A stretch of 64,000 nt of DNA from Chionis minor (lineage: Eukaryota; Chordata; Aves; Charadriiformes; Chionididae). This document shows positions 1 to 10,501 of the stretch, one piece after another. The DNA is taken from contig VZSF01000896.1 of assembly GCA_013398295.1 (NCBI GenBank), forward strand, positions 56,068-120,067. Direction: 5' to 3'. The first letter of the stretch is position 1. The number at the start of each line of letters is the position of its first letter. Under the pieces are notes generated by a model. It had not been told where the DNA came from. It worked only from the letters and a program-made list of their open reading frames with translations, and ran no database searches. The translations under genes and the position numbers were made by a program.

Positions 1-1077
1 CCCCTTTCCTAAATCTAGTTTAAAGCATTTTCTATGAGCCCTACTAACTCCTCTGCAAAGATCCTTTTTCCCCTTTGAGACAGGTATACCTCATCTGTCA
101 CCAGGAGGCCTGGTGTTGTTTAGACCAACCCATGATCAAAAACCACAAAATTCTGCTGGTGACACTAGGCTCAGAGCCAGGTAATGACCTGCTGGTTCTT
201 CCTGTTTCTTTCCTCATTATTCCCTGCAACTGGAGAGATAGAGGAGAACACTACTTGTACTCCTGATCCCTTAACCAGTTGTCCCAAGGCCCTGTAGTCT
301 CTCTTGATTGCTCTCGGACTTCTTGTTGCAACTTCATTGCTGCCTATCTGAAAAATCAGTCATGGATAATAATCTGAGGGCTGTACCAGGGTAGGAAGCT
401 TTCTCTTCACATCTTTAACCTGGGCCCCAGGGAGACAGCTGACTTCCCTAACAAGTAAGTCTGGTTTGCTTATTGGGCCTACTATTTTCCATAGCAGAGT
501 GTCCTATGACAATGACCCATCTTACTATCTCTATGGAAATGGTTTTGATGCAGAGTGTAGCCCAACTTAACCTTGGCAAGTCTTCCAAACTAGATGAACC
601 ATTGTCCTCATCATTGTTTGGTTCCAGTTGCAGAGTCTCATACTTATTATGCAGGATCACCTGGGAAGGTAGGGTAGTCACAGAAGAGACATGCCTGCTG
701 CACCAGGTAGGAACTTGTTGCCATTGCCCCCTATCCCTTAAGTCACTGTGTTCAGGCAGTAGGAGAAAGTACAAGGAATCTACCACGTCATGCACCCTGT
801 CTTCCTGTTGGGCCTGCTAAGCCTGTCCCTGGGAAGATAGGGTGTAATTCCAATAGTCTACATCTCTCTCGCATGCCCTCATACTCCTCAACCTTCTCAC
901 CTCTTTGCAGAGCTCAGTCACCAATCTGAGCAGTTCCTCTACCTGGGCGCACCTCCCACAGGTGTGTTCACTCCTGCCATCCGGTACTGGAGGGCACACC
1001 CTGCAGCCTGACACCTTGGTGGCAGTGTGTTCCCACTGGAGCTCTGTCTGGGAAGTTTTCTGACGGGTGGATACCAT
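1..1077 (-). pseudogene. CR1 ORF1 (zinc-knuckle and esterase protein), decayed, partial
   Basis: In CR1, ORF1 encodes a nucleic-acid-binding protein with an SGNH/GDSL-type esterase domain. The frame opens with an ATG at 1077. Residues about 25-45 carry CRVCPP and CGRC, a CxxC pair like those of CR1 ORF1, followed by a leucine-rich, probably coiled-coil stretch (residues 46-66). An in-frame TAG at 817-819 breaks the frame; the same frame then continues to 448 with CR1 matches such as VHDVVDSLYF and WVIVIGHS, where the family has a GDS nucleophile block. The Asp of that block is His here, while the Ser is kept. After a frameshift near 450 the rest of the esterase is readable: KDVKRKLPTLVQPSDYY, RSPRAIKRDYRALGQLVK, then LLVTDEVYLSQRGKR. 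In that last block the usual catalytic His is Tyr. Several stops make this a dead copy. No stop at the true C-terminus is seen because the window ends. Confidence 0.85.
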
Positions 1078-1191
1078 CGCTCCCTGGTCAATCCAGCAGA
1101 GCTACAGCACCCTTCCTGCACACCCTTTGGTGCAAACTGCCACACCATGTCCTGTTTGCCCATCCTGGTGGCTAGTCCTCCCTAAGGGCTT

Positions 1192-1238
1192 CTTTTATAC
1201 AAGTGTGTGGGGTTTCACCATTGCTCCTGGGCCCGCCC
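1192..1238 (-). promoter_or_regulatory. TATA-like and GC-box motifs in CR1 leader
   Basis: On the minus strand a TATAAAAG element lies at 1199-1192, about 115 bases upstream of the ORF1 ATG, and a GGGCGGG GC-box lies at 1238-1232, some 33 bases further upstream. LINE leaders are known to hold internal promoters, so the arrangement fits a CR1 promoter. Function is inferred from motif spacing only. Confidence 0.35.
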
Positions 1239-1400
1239 AGGTCTCATCAGCTGCTGTCACACAAGCTGCGGGCTCCTGGCAGCTCCGAGGTTCCCCCTGA
1301 GGTTTCCCTACTTCAGGAAGCCCTGCTGTACACCTTGCTAGAGCTCTCTGCTGTGGATCATGCTGGCACTGGAGATGCTCGCCTCAGTGACTCAATTCTT

Positions 1401-2711
1401 TATTCATGAGAAACAACTCCATTACAGCCACTTCCACTGGTTGCCTGTGTCAAAAAATTGTCCTCGATGCTCAGCAGAAACGTTGTATAAAGCTCTTTCC
1501 TTAAAATTAACAAGCCAAAGACAAGGACGCGTGTGTCTGTGTTGCTCGACTATTAATTATTCACATAAACTGGGCCCTACTTGTTTGTGGCCCACAAGGC
1601 TTTACTGTAGCTGATACTGTGGTATGAACTTATTTCTATGATTTTCCTTCTTCCAATAAAATTTTGCATTTTATAAAAGTTATACAAAAGAGGAAAAGCT
1701 GTAAAGTAATTATTAAACAGAATTAATTTCCAATTCGTACACTACTTTTAACTTAAATATATTTAAAAAATTTAAAAAATCATTCTTATACCTTACTTTC
1801 TGGGCATAATTGTTGAATGCATTTTCTTCTTTATAATATTTCTTTTCATTATATGTTTATTAAAGTATGCATATAAATTTTTGACCTTTAGCTACAGAGC
1901 TGTATTAGCCTAATTTAAATTTATAAAAGTCTTCACACTTAGGATTTAGCAGTGCCATATGAAGCAAGACATTTTTGTATTCCTCAGCCATCAAAAATAT
2001 TTTTTGTCTAATTTACAGTTAATAGCAAAAAGTGAAAACATATCTTGAAAGTAAAAGAAACAAAGCTAGAATTTTATTTTTTTTCATTCCAAAGGGATCT
2101 TCATATTCTATGTATTCTGTTAAAAGCAAACAAAAAATCTGGGTCTTCCAGGTGTTTTCAAATTCATTCTGCTTGTTATAAAGGGGGATTACAAACTAAG
2201 TGTTTTGTTTGGACAAAGCTACTTTTACATCTTTTCCGCTGATGGTTTAAGGATTTTGGTTACAGTAAACAATAAAATGAAGGTGGCTCGATGTCCTTCC
2301 TTTTCGCTTGGTTAAAATCCTAGGGAGATTTTCCGTCTTTTCCTTCCTTCTTTAGAAATAAAATAGCAAAATTCAGGCTTTATTCACCGAGAAGACATAG
2401 AATTACACAAAAGAAATTCTGAGCAGCACCTGTGAGTTTATTCAGTTTGCTAAAGAGCATGACAAGAATCATAATTTTTCAGTCACATTCATAGCTCATG
2501 AATGAATTTTATTTTTTCTTCTTAGAATTAAGTTCCCTAGCAAAAGAATTTGTTCATCTTTTTCTCTAAGTTCTTCCAAAAACTCTCCTTCAAAACACTT
2601 CTAATGATAGTCAAGTTTCAGAAATATTTAAATATACGTCTCCTTAAATAGAACCAAAAGTTAGACATCTGTTTTGCCCTAATATGGCACTTACTTGCTT
2701 CTACCTTACAT
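1401..2711. other. A+T-rich DNA, no recognised feature
   Basis: No gene or familiar repeat seen. Short open frames here are the length expected by chance in A+T-rich DNA. Confidence 0.5.
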
Positions 2712-3010
2712 CATAGTATCATAGAATCATAGAATGCTTTAGGTTGTAAGGAACCTTAAAGATCATCTAGTTCCAACCCCCCTATCATGGGCTAGGACAT
2801 CACCCACTAGACTAGCTACTCAAAGCAGCATCCAGTCTCGACTTGAGCAATTCCAGGGATAAGGCATCTACAACCTCTCTGGGCAACATGTTCCAGTGTC
2901 TCACCACTCTCACTGTAAAGAATTTCTTCCTAGTATCTAATGTAAATCTACCATCTTTTCATTTAAAACTGTTACCCTTTGTCCAATTGCTACAACCCCT
3001 GATAAAGAGT

Positions 3011-3347
3011 CATAGAATCATAGAATCATAGAATGGTTAGAGTTGGAAGGGACCTTAAAGATCATCAAGTTCCAACCCCCCTGCCATGGGCAGGGACACC
3101 TCTCACTAGAGCAGGTTGCTCAAAGCCCCATCCAGCCTGGCCTTAAACACTTCCAGGGATGGGGCATCCACAACTTCTCTGGGCAACCTGTTCCAGTGCC
3201 TCACCACCCTCACAGTAAAGAACTTCTTCCTAATATCTAATCTAAATCTCCCCTCTTCCAATTTAAAACCATTACCCCTTGTCCTATCTCTTGATTTCCT
3301 GACAAAGAGTCCCTCTCCACCTATCCTGTAGGCTCCCTTCAGGTACT
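3011..3347 (-). mobile_element. Young CR1 fragment nested inside an older CR1
   Basis: A second octamer end begins at 3011, in the middle of the 3' UTR of the host element, and a complete short CR1 3' UTR follows up to about 3347 (GGCTCCCTTCAGGTACT). The bases GAGTC flank both sides (3007-3011 and 3348-3352), either a short target duplication or chance overlap. The nested copy looks less diverged than its host, as expected for the later insertion. It is 5'-truncated and holds no coding sequence. Confidence 0.85.
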
Positions 3348-3399
3348 GAGTCCTTCCACATCTTTCTTGTAGGCCCTTTCAGGTACTGGAATGCTGCTG

Positions 3400-3896
3400 T
3401 AATGTCTCCCCAGAGCCTTCTCTTCTCCAGGCTGAACATCTCAGTCTGTTTTCACAGAAGAGGTGCTCCAGCTTATCTTCATGGCCCTCTGGACTCGCTC
3501 CAGAAGGTCCATGTCCTCCCCATGTTGGGGTCCCCAGAGCTGAATGCATTACTCCAGGTGGGGTCTCACAGGAGTGGAGTAGGTGGCAGAATCATCTCCC
3601 TCGACCTGCTGGACACACTTCTTCTGATGCAGCCCAGGATTCGGTTGGCTTTCTGGGCTGCAAGCATACATTGCCAGCTCATGTTGACCTTCTCATCCAC
3701 CAACACCCCAAGTACTTCTTAGGATTGTTCTTGATCCATTCTCTGCCCAGCCTGTACTTGTACTTAGAATTGCCCTGACCCAGGTGCAGGACCTTGCACT
3801 TGGCCTCGTTGAACTTCATGAGGTTGGCATGGGCCCACCTCTGAAGCCTGTCCAGGTCCCTCTGGATGGCATCCCTCTCCTCCAGCCTGTTGACAG
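3400..3896 (-). pseudogene. CR1 ORF2 reverse-transcriptase C-terminal fragment
   Basis: The translation on the minus strand contains the post-catalytic 'thumb' region typical of CR1 ORF2: [18 protein letters not shown], then [19 protein letters not shown], then YRLGREWI. The catalytic core (motifs A to C) is absent because the element switches orientation at about 3896. Downstream parts are broken by frameshifts and stops. Confidence 0.8.
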
Positions 3897-4636
3897 CCTT
3901 TCTTGGGCTTAGTGACCATGAAAAGATAGAGTTCTCCATTCTTGGTGAAGTAAGGAGGGGGGTCAGCAAAACCAGTACCATGGACTTCAGAAAGGCAGGC
4001 TTCAACCTGTTCAGGACACTTGATGAGAGATTCCCTTGGGAGACAGTTCTGAAAGGCAAAGCGATCAAGCAAGGAAGGCTTGACATTCTTCAAGAAGGAA
4101 GTCATAGAGGCGCAGGAGCAGGCTGTCCCCATGTGTCATAAGACAAACCAGTGAGGAAGACAACTGGCCTGGCTGAACAGGGAACTTTTGCTGTGAGTCA
4201 GAGAAAAAAGGAGAATTTACCACTTTTGGAAAAAGAGGCAGGCAACTCAAGAAGACTATAGGAATCTAGTTAGGTCATGCAGAAAAAAAACATCAGAAAG
4301 GCAAAAGGACAGCTAGAACTTAATCTGGCCACTGTTGTAAGAGATAATAAAAAAGGTTTTTACAAATATATTAACAACAAAAAAGAGCCAGGGAGAAAGA
4401 TTGTTAACAAGGATGAGGAGAAGGCTGAGGTACTTAATGTCTTCTTTGCCTCAGTCTTTAATAGTAAAACCAGTTATCCTAAGGGTATTCAGCCCCCTGA
4501 GCTATAAGACACAGATGGAGAGCAGAATAAACCCACCATAATCCGGAGGAACCTTCTACGCCAAATAACAAGTCTATGGGGCCAGATGGGATCCACCCGA
4601 GACTGCTGAGGGAGCTGGAGGAGGAGCTTGCCAAGC
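3897..4636 (+). mobile_element. CR1 segment in inverted orientation (endonuclease-RT linker)
   Basis: Between two minus-strand CR1 pieces lies a plus-strand stretch encoding the ORF2 region between endonuclease and reverse transcriptase. Recognisable pieces in order are [79 protein letters not shown] and GPDGIHPRLLRELEEELAKP. It has neither a CR1 3' end nor a 5' end of its own, so it is not an ordinary insertion. It fits a 5' inversion made during target-primed reverse transcription (twin priming) of the element at 2712-3896: sequence 5' to the breakpoint is inverted, and the RT core between the arms is missing. Stops and frameshifts are frequent. Confidence 0.75.
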
Positions 4637-5240
4637 CACAGCTTCTAAAATGTGACGGATAGTGGCTTAGCAATTTCATCCACCAGTTCTCTCAGGACCC
4701 ATGGACTTGTGCACCTTCAGGTTCCTCAGCTGGTCTCAAACGTGGTCTTCTCCTACAGTGGGTGGTTCTTCATTCTCCCACTTCCTGCTTTTGCCTTCTT
4801 CGACTTGGGCAGTGTGGCTAGAGCACTTGCCAGTGAAGACAAAGGCAAAAATGTCATTGAGTACCTCAGCCTTCTCCCTATCCTGGGTAAGTTGGTCTCC
4901 TGTTTCCTTCCAGAGAGGGCCCATGTTTTCCCTAGTCTTCCTTTTGTTACTGACATACCTATAGAAGATCTTCTTTTTGCCCTTGACATCCCCAGCCAGC
5001 TTTAACACTATCAGGGCTCTAGCTTTCCTAACCCGATCCCTGGCTGCTTGGACAGTTTCTCTGTATTCCTCTCAGGCTACCTATCCTTGCTTCCACCCTC
5101 TAGAGGCTTTCTTTTTGTATTTGAGTTTCTCCAGGAGCTCCTTGTTCATCCATGCGTTTTTGCCTGCCTTCCTCTTAATTGGAATGCATCTCTTCTGAGC
5201 ATGGAGGAGTCAATCCTTGAATATTAACTTGTGACAGACT
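4637..5240 (-). mobile_element. CR1 fragment, linker region, minus strand
   Basis: Minus-strand CR1 covering the start of RT and the linker upstream of it. Landmarks are CCACCAGTTCTCTCAGGACC at about 4680 and the reverse-frame peptides [20 protein letters not shown] and [14 protein letters not shown]. It covers the same ORF2 region as the adjoining plus-strand arm, so the two make a diverged inverted repeat of about 600 bp per arm with its axis near 4637. It fades out near 5240 (CTTGAATATTAAC). Whether it belongs to the same insertion as 2712-4636 or is an older copy is not settled. Confidence 0.8.
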
Positions 5241-7144
5241 ACCTTTATTTCAAGGTTTTCTTAGGTTAATATGACTTGATTTGTGTATGATCATTCTAAG
5301 GCTCTGCTCAAACGTATTATTTTATTGTATAAGATCATACAAAGAAAAACAAGCCACTACTAAATTCAACAGTAGATTGAATTGAATCACAGATAGAACA
5401 GTGATTACTAAAAGCACAGGATTCAAACACATTGTGTGACGGAGGAGAATAATTACACACAATCTGGATTTGGGGCGTAAAAACTCAATAAACTTTTTGG
5501 AGGGCTTTTAAACTTGCAGGGTGGTGCCTGCTGCTTATACTAACGTTTATGGAGTTTCAAAGGAAAAAAAAAACAAAACCCAAACCCAAAAAAACCCAAG
5601 AAATTTTTGCTAACAAAAGCTTGACTGTAAAAGTGAAAACTGGACTTGAGAAGCTAGTTCTTCCTCCAGGAAGACCATAAAAGAAATGAATTTGTCAAGC
5701 CAATGACGAATTACAGTTGTCCTTGAGAAGATGCTCATTAAAGAGTTAGCTAAGAAAACGTATTTGGGGAACAACAGAGAACCTCTAAACACATTTCCCA
5801 GTCTCTCCCAGCTTTCCTTTAGGCTTCTTTCCTGAGAAGAAACAGGGAAGAGGCACAAGTGTGAAGACTGCTCAGATGGACCTATTGCTGTAATTTGCCT
5901 CATCAAAAGACACTGTTTTCCCATTGGTCTTTGGAATTTCTAACCACCAGCTACTATTAAAAGATCAGTCCATTGTTTGAATTCCATTATAAAAACATTT
6001 CAGATGGCATCATTTATTGAATTTGATGTTAGATGTAATTCAGGGTGAAGTAATTAAATTTTGCATGCTATTGACACTAGCTAGTCACATGTATACTTAA
6101 TTTTGTTTGATACTTCTTAGAACAAAAGATGACAGTATTTAAACAGTACTACACATTTATTTAAGACAGTTATCATTTCCCATTTCACTAATATTTTTTA
6201 CTTGAAGATAAACACCAAGTGACTGAACTTAGGCCTTTAAACTGACTTTCTGTTATGTTTAGAAATTTAAATGCGTGATGTCTAATGAATCTTGTTTCTA
6301 TATTAAAGACAAAGAAATAAAATCAAACCAAATGGTCCTCTGGAAGAAGGAATCCGAGTCTTTCTCTGTTTTAGCTCCTTGTCCACAAAGTAAGTTCTTT
6401 CTTTTATTTTGCTTCAAGATTTGTTGCATTCAGAAAAGCTTTTTTTAACATTAAAAAAGATGGTTAAAAGATAATTATCTTCCTTTTTTGTTCGCAAATA
6501 TAAAAAGTGTTTTCTGATAAACTATTTTGTATATACTTTTGTGGTCTGAGAGCGAGCTTGTCTATGACACTGTATAAAGGAAATACAGTGGCATATCCTT
6601 CTTCAACCATGTTTGTAGATGAAAGACCACATCTGCTGTTGCTGGGGATAAATTGCAACGAGCATACTAAGAACCAAACAGAAAGTCAGCTGGGGGTTAG
6701 GAGTAGTTGAAATATGAAAGACTTCATCCATTTAAGTGCTAGTTTAGAAACTGAAATAGGCAATCTGCATTTGAGACAAGCAATAATTCATCTCACTTAA
6801 TTTTAGCTACAGGAAAGCTGGGTGCCCCTCTAAGCAGTGTGTCTTGGTTCCCTAGCTCTCAGTGGAGTAAGGAGAGGACAATGCTTCCTGCTTCCTGCCT
6901 CTCATGCACACCAGTAAAATGGGAAGCCTCATTTTCTTCATGCAACAGAGAGAGGTGTGAAGAGTCCCTTTTAGGTGATTTCTTCCATGTGTCTTGTGCT
7001 ATGTCATATTGGAAATCTGTAGCAGAAATGGCAAATTAAGCCCATCTGTGGATCCCCAAGTAAAAAAATGGACTTACTAAATACTGTTTGTAAAGAATGG
7101 AGGTAAGTAAACAAGTGAGCATTTGTTGATAAGACATGTAGTTG
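5241..7144. other. A+T-rich DNA, no recognised gene
   Basis: Holds an A/C-rich run near 5560-5602 and no familiar repeat otherwise. A 104-codon ATG frame on the minus strand (5924-5610) has no recognisable domain and is probably chance. A weak exon-like stretch at 6309-6389 is discussed under findings. Confidence 0.45.
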
Positions 7145-7520
7145 GATGAAATAGGCTCTGGGGAGACATTGTAGCAGCCTTCCAGTATATGAAAGGGGCA
7201 TACAAGAAATCTGGAGAGGGACTTTTTACAAGGGCATGTAGTGATAGGATGAGGAGTAGTGGCTTAAAACTGGAAGAGGGTAGATTTAGATTAGATCTCA
7301 GGAAGAAATTTTTCACTATGAGGATGGTGAGGCACAGGAACAGATTGCCCAGGGAAGTTGTGGAGGCCTCATCCCTGGAAGTGTTCAAGGCCAGGCTGGA
7401 TTAGCCTTTGAGCAACCTGGTCTAGTGGGAGGTGTCCTTGCCCATGATAAAGAGGTTGGAACTAGATGATTTTTAAGGTCCCTTCTGACCTAAAGCATTC
7501 TATGATTCTATGATTCTATG
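7145..7520 (+). mobile_element. CR1 LINE 3' end, plus strand
   Basis: Plus-strand 5'-truncated CR1. It begins near GGCTCTGGGGAGACATTG (about 7153), passes through the C-terminal ORF2 remnant (RSSGLKLEEGRFRLDLRKKF and [20 protein letters not shown] in one open stretch) and the 3' UTR, and ends in three copies of the octamer ATTCTATG at about 7497-7520. This is one of only two ordinary plus-strand CR1 copies in the window. Confidence 0.92.
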
Positions 7521-8121
7521 TGGCAGATGCACTCACCCTGACAAAGACCTAATAAAGACCTGACAAAAGCCCGTGAAAACTTCCCTCCTCCACTCTTGTC
7601 ACACCCACAGGGTGGTAGGTCAGCATGTGCGTATTTCAGTCAAAAGGTGAGGAAGCTGGGATCTTGGGTGGGAAGTTGGGAAGTGGGGGAAGATGTGGCC
7701 AATGAGAGGGCCACATGATCATATATGATCCACAGTTCAGATTCAGCTAGGGTGTAAATGGAGCCCAGCTGGAGAGTCATTTTGAGTCTGTCCTCCTCAG
7801 AGCAGTGCATCTTTGGCCAGGGACTCTCCCCTTGGGTCAGGACAACACTCAGAGAAATTCCTTGAGGTTTACAGCCCTCCCTTATTAGGTGAGTGACTGT
7901 GCATTTTAGATCATCAACCATAAATCTTAAGAATTCTTAAGTTGGTGGTGTAGTATTAACTCCTGAGCAACATTCTGAACACGTGGATTGTTAATGTTTT
8001 GAGTCTCAAAGCAGTTTTGGTTAGGGTAAAACTTAGTTTGATTTTGTTACCATCTTGTAAAAATAAATGCCATGTTTAGTTTTCCAGTTAGTCTGGCCTG
8101 TTTTTGTGAGGTTCTGCAACA
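7519..8121 (+). mobile_element. Probable solo LTR or LTR-like repeat
   Basis: A block of different composition begins with TGTGGCAGATG directly at the CR1 octamer end and finishes at GGTTCTGCAACA, giving TG...CA termini. An AATAAA at about 8063 sits some 55 bases before the right end, the usual place for a retroviral polyadenylation signal. I believe this matches a known avian LTR type, but I recognise it less firmly than the other LTRs. No coding remnant and no convincing target duplication. Confidence 0.45.
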
Positions 8122-9423
8122 CTGGGGAAAAGCCTATAGAAAAACTGAACAAGGTGAATCTGGCATTTATTTTCTTTTGAAGACAGCATTTCTCTTTATA
8201 TTGTAATATGTGTATTATATTTCATATACAAAACATCCTCTTCACAAATTATAGCAAAGGTCTTGTACTGTCTCCCAAGCTCCTTTTCCAGTCATTTAAG
8301 ACAAAACTGAAATAAATGTTAAATTGTCCCATTTTGTCGTATTCATCCTATTACAAACCATCTTTTCCTGATAATTAGTTTTTAGTTTTATTTTCCGCCT
8401 TCTACACTTATGTTGCAAGCAGCCCTTAATTATTGTTGAAATACTCCCCATAGTTCTATTTCAATATATTTTACTTCTCTATTTATCCTAAAAAAAAGTG
8501 TTCCAAGTTGTTTTTATCGATGTCTTAATTTTTGTCCTTACCAGACTTAGCTAGCTAATTATAAAAGAAAGTACGGTCTTACAAAAAGACAATGTAACAG
8601 AATTAGAAGTTTTGTGTATTGAGATACTACAGTCTGCAATAAATGGTGTTGGTAAATAACTATTTCAATCTCAATATTATAGTAATGTGAGAAAGTGATA
8701 TCTCTTAATTTTGTGTGTGACAAATCAGTCTCACATAATAAAAGCAATCACAATTTAACAGATTTAAGGATTATATCTTCATAAATTCACAACTGCTTAT
8801 TTCCCAACCAAATAATAGGAATGAATTTTCATGTAGTGTATATAAAGGCTATTTTGTTTCCAACTGTAAATCTATAGGTAATCAGATCTCCACTGTAGAA
8901 TAAAAAAGTATTTTCAATTCACTAAGGAGAATTTATTGTTTTTAAAAAATCTGATTGTCTGAAACTGATGTTAGTCTTCTTAATACTGCATTTGAAATTT
9001 TAATCAGGAAAACAGGAAATATTTTTTCCAGACATGTTATTAGTGTCATAAAATTTAATTTTCTATTAGACTTTAAATTGCAAATCTCAATATGTATCTG
9101 TTTATTACTCAGTTCTAAGGTATTTTTCCATTCTAAGTCTTATCTGTTAAGACATAAATCTGAGACATTTTCATACATAGAAAGTATAGGTAAGAATTAG
9201 TTATGATGCTGTGAACAGAAATAATTTGCATTTTAATAGAAATTTAGTTTGTATTTTTAGATGTCATGTAATGAAAGATACATTTTCACAAGTTTCATAC
9301 AGTAAGTGCTGTTGTAATGAAGTGAACATTAATGACTGAATATTAAGACAGTTGTTTCATTACAATTCTGATATCAAAATATAAAGAATTTCAGTATGAA
9401 TAAAAATATGCTCACAAACTGCT

Positions 9424-9472
9424 CAGCAAATTTTATACATTATACATTGTGTATCAGCAAATTTTATACATT
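9424..9472. repeat. 18-bp direct repeat, 31-bp spacing
   Basis: CAGCAAATTTTATACATT occurs at 9424-9441 and again at 9455-9472, a small local duplication in A+T-rich DNA. Confidence 0.8.
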
Positions 9473-10432
9473 TCTATGTTCAACTTCTAATGATTTTCTG
9501 ATGACTCCTCCTGATTAAAAATCAAAATTTTTAAACGCTACCAAAATTTTTACTTTACTGACACTGACGAGCAGTTATGAAGTTCACACTCATAAGGTGA
9601 GCTCTGAAACATTTCCTTAGGAGGGAGATCTCATACTTTTAGAAAGCCTCATCCACTGAATGGTCTGATTTGGGACTGTTTGCACTGTTCATCTTCTCTT
9701 TTGGAGGTGATAGTGGCCAGGTGTAGGTGAAGAAAAAAAAAAGTTTTTATGTCATGTGTAAGAACAAATTAAACATTAATTTGAATATAAATTTTGTTCA
9801 GATTACTTAGGCAAGCCCTCCGACGTTTTCCTCGTCAGGAGTTAATCATCTGACCTTTAAGGAATCTGATTTTCTTCTTTTACCTTTCAGTTCAGTTCAA
9901 ACTTCCGTTTACTACCATGACACAAGACTGACGTTTAGTTTCTCATCCTCTGTATGCTCATTTAATCTTTAAAATCAAATAACTGCATTAATTACCATAA
10001 GGTTGCTTCTCACTTCCACCAGTATAAACAAGAAATCAGTTAGTCTTTCTCCAAATCCCTCTGAAACACTGTCTCCTGTCACTAGAGAGTGAAGGAAATA
10101 ATTTAACATATTGATCAAGTATGTGCTAGGTAAATAATACCTTTGTTATAAAAATAAGCTTTTTAGTGGCTAGATATAGGGATTAAAAGTTCTAGCAAAA
10201 ACTTTTGCTGCTGAAGTATCCATCAGACAATGACAATGAATTGAAATGCAATTCAAAAGTATGTACTATAATTGCACTCAAAAAGAGGTTTTGTGAAATT
10301 AGTTCTGTGACCTTACTTGTAACATCAGGGGAAAAAGAGACAACAACTGGACTGCTTGAAGTACATGAGAGATTTTCCAGTTGTTTCCATGGACCACCAT
10401 CGATAACAATAAAAGAAAAAATGAAGGATCCT

Positions 10433-10501
10433 AAAGAAAAAACAAAACAAAACCAAATACAAAACCAACCAAAAAACCCCAAAGAAAAACAAAAAAACCA
10501 C
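10433..10501. repeat. A/C-rich low-complexity tract
   Basis: Nearly only A and C on the plus strand (patterns such as CAAAACAAAACCAAA). Similar tracts occur at about 5560-5602, 15041-15128 and 21846-21886. Such tracts are common in bird genomes and create spuriously long open frames. Confidence 0.85.

Larger units (their letters stand above)
1..1400 (-). mobile_element. CR1 LINE, 5' portion (continues past left edge)
   Basis: Minus-strand CR1 non-LTR retrotransposon entered at its 5' end. Reading leftwards there is a G+C-rich leader (about 1400-1078), then ORF1 (from 1077) reaching the first base of the window, so ORF2 and the 3' end would lie outside. Most CR1 copies in birds are severely 5'-truncated, so a copy that keeps leader and ORF1 is uncommon. 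The identity rests on ORF1 protein signatures: paired CxxC knuckles, a leucine-rich segment, and an SGNH-type esterase region. The right boundary near 1400 is set only by the drop in G+C content and could be off by 50-100 bp. Confidence 0.85.
2712..3896 (-). mobile_element. CR1 LINE 3' portion, interrupted by a nested CR1
   Basis: Minus-strand CR1. The 3' terminus is the octamer array at 2712-2735, followed by the standard 3' UTR with landmarks such as TTCCAGTGTCTCACCACTCT. The element is split at about 3010 by the insertion at 3011-3347 and resumes at about 3348-3352 (CCTTCCACATCTTTC), then runs through the ORF2 C-terminal part to about 3896. It stops inside the reverse transcriptase and joins an opposite-strand CR1 segment (3897-4636). 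Confidence 0.9.

Noticed and set aside
5610..5924. 104-codon minus-strand ATG frame
   Set aside because: No recognised domain and no splice or promoter context; a length that can occur by chance in 64 kb read in six frames.
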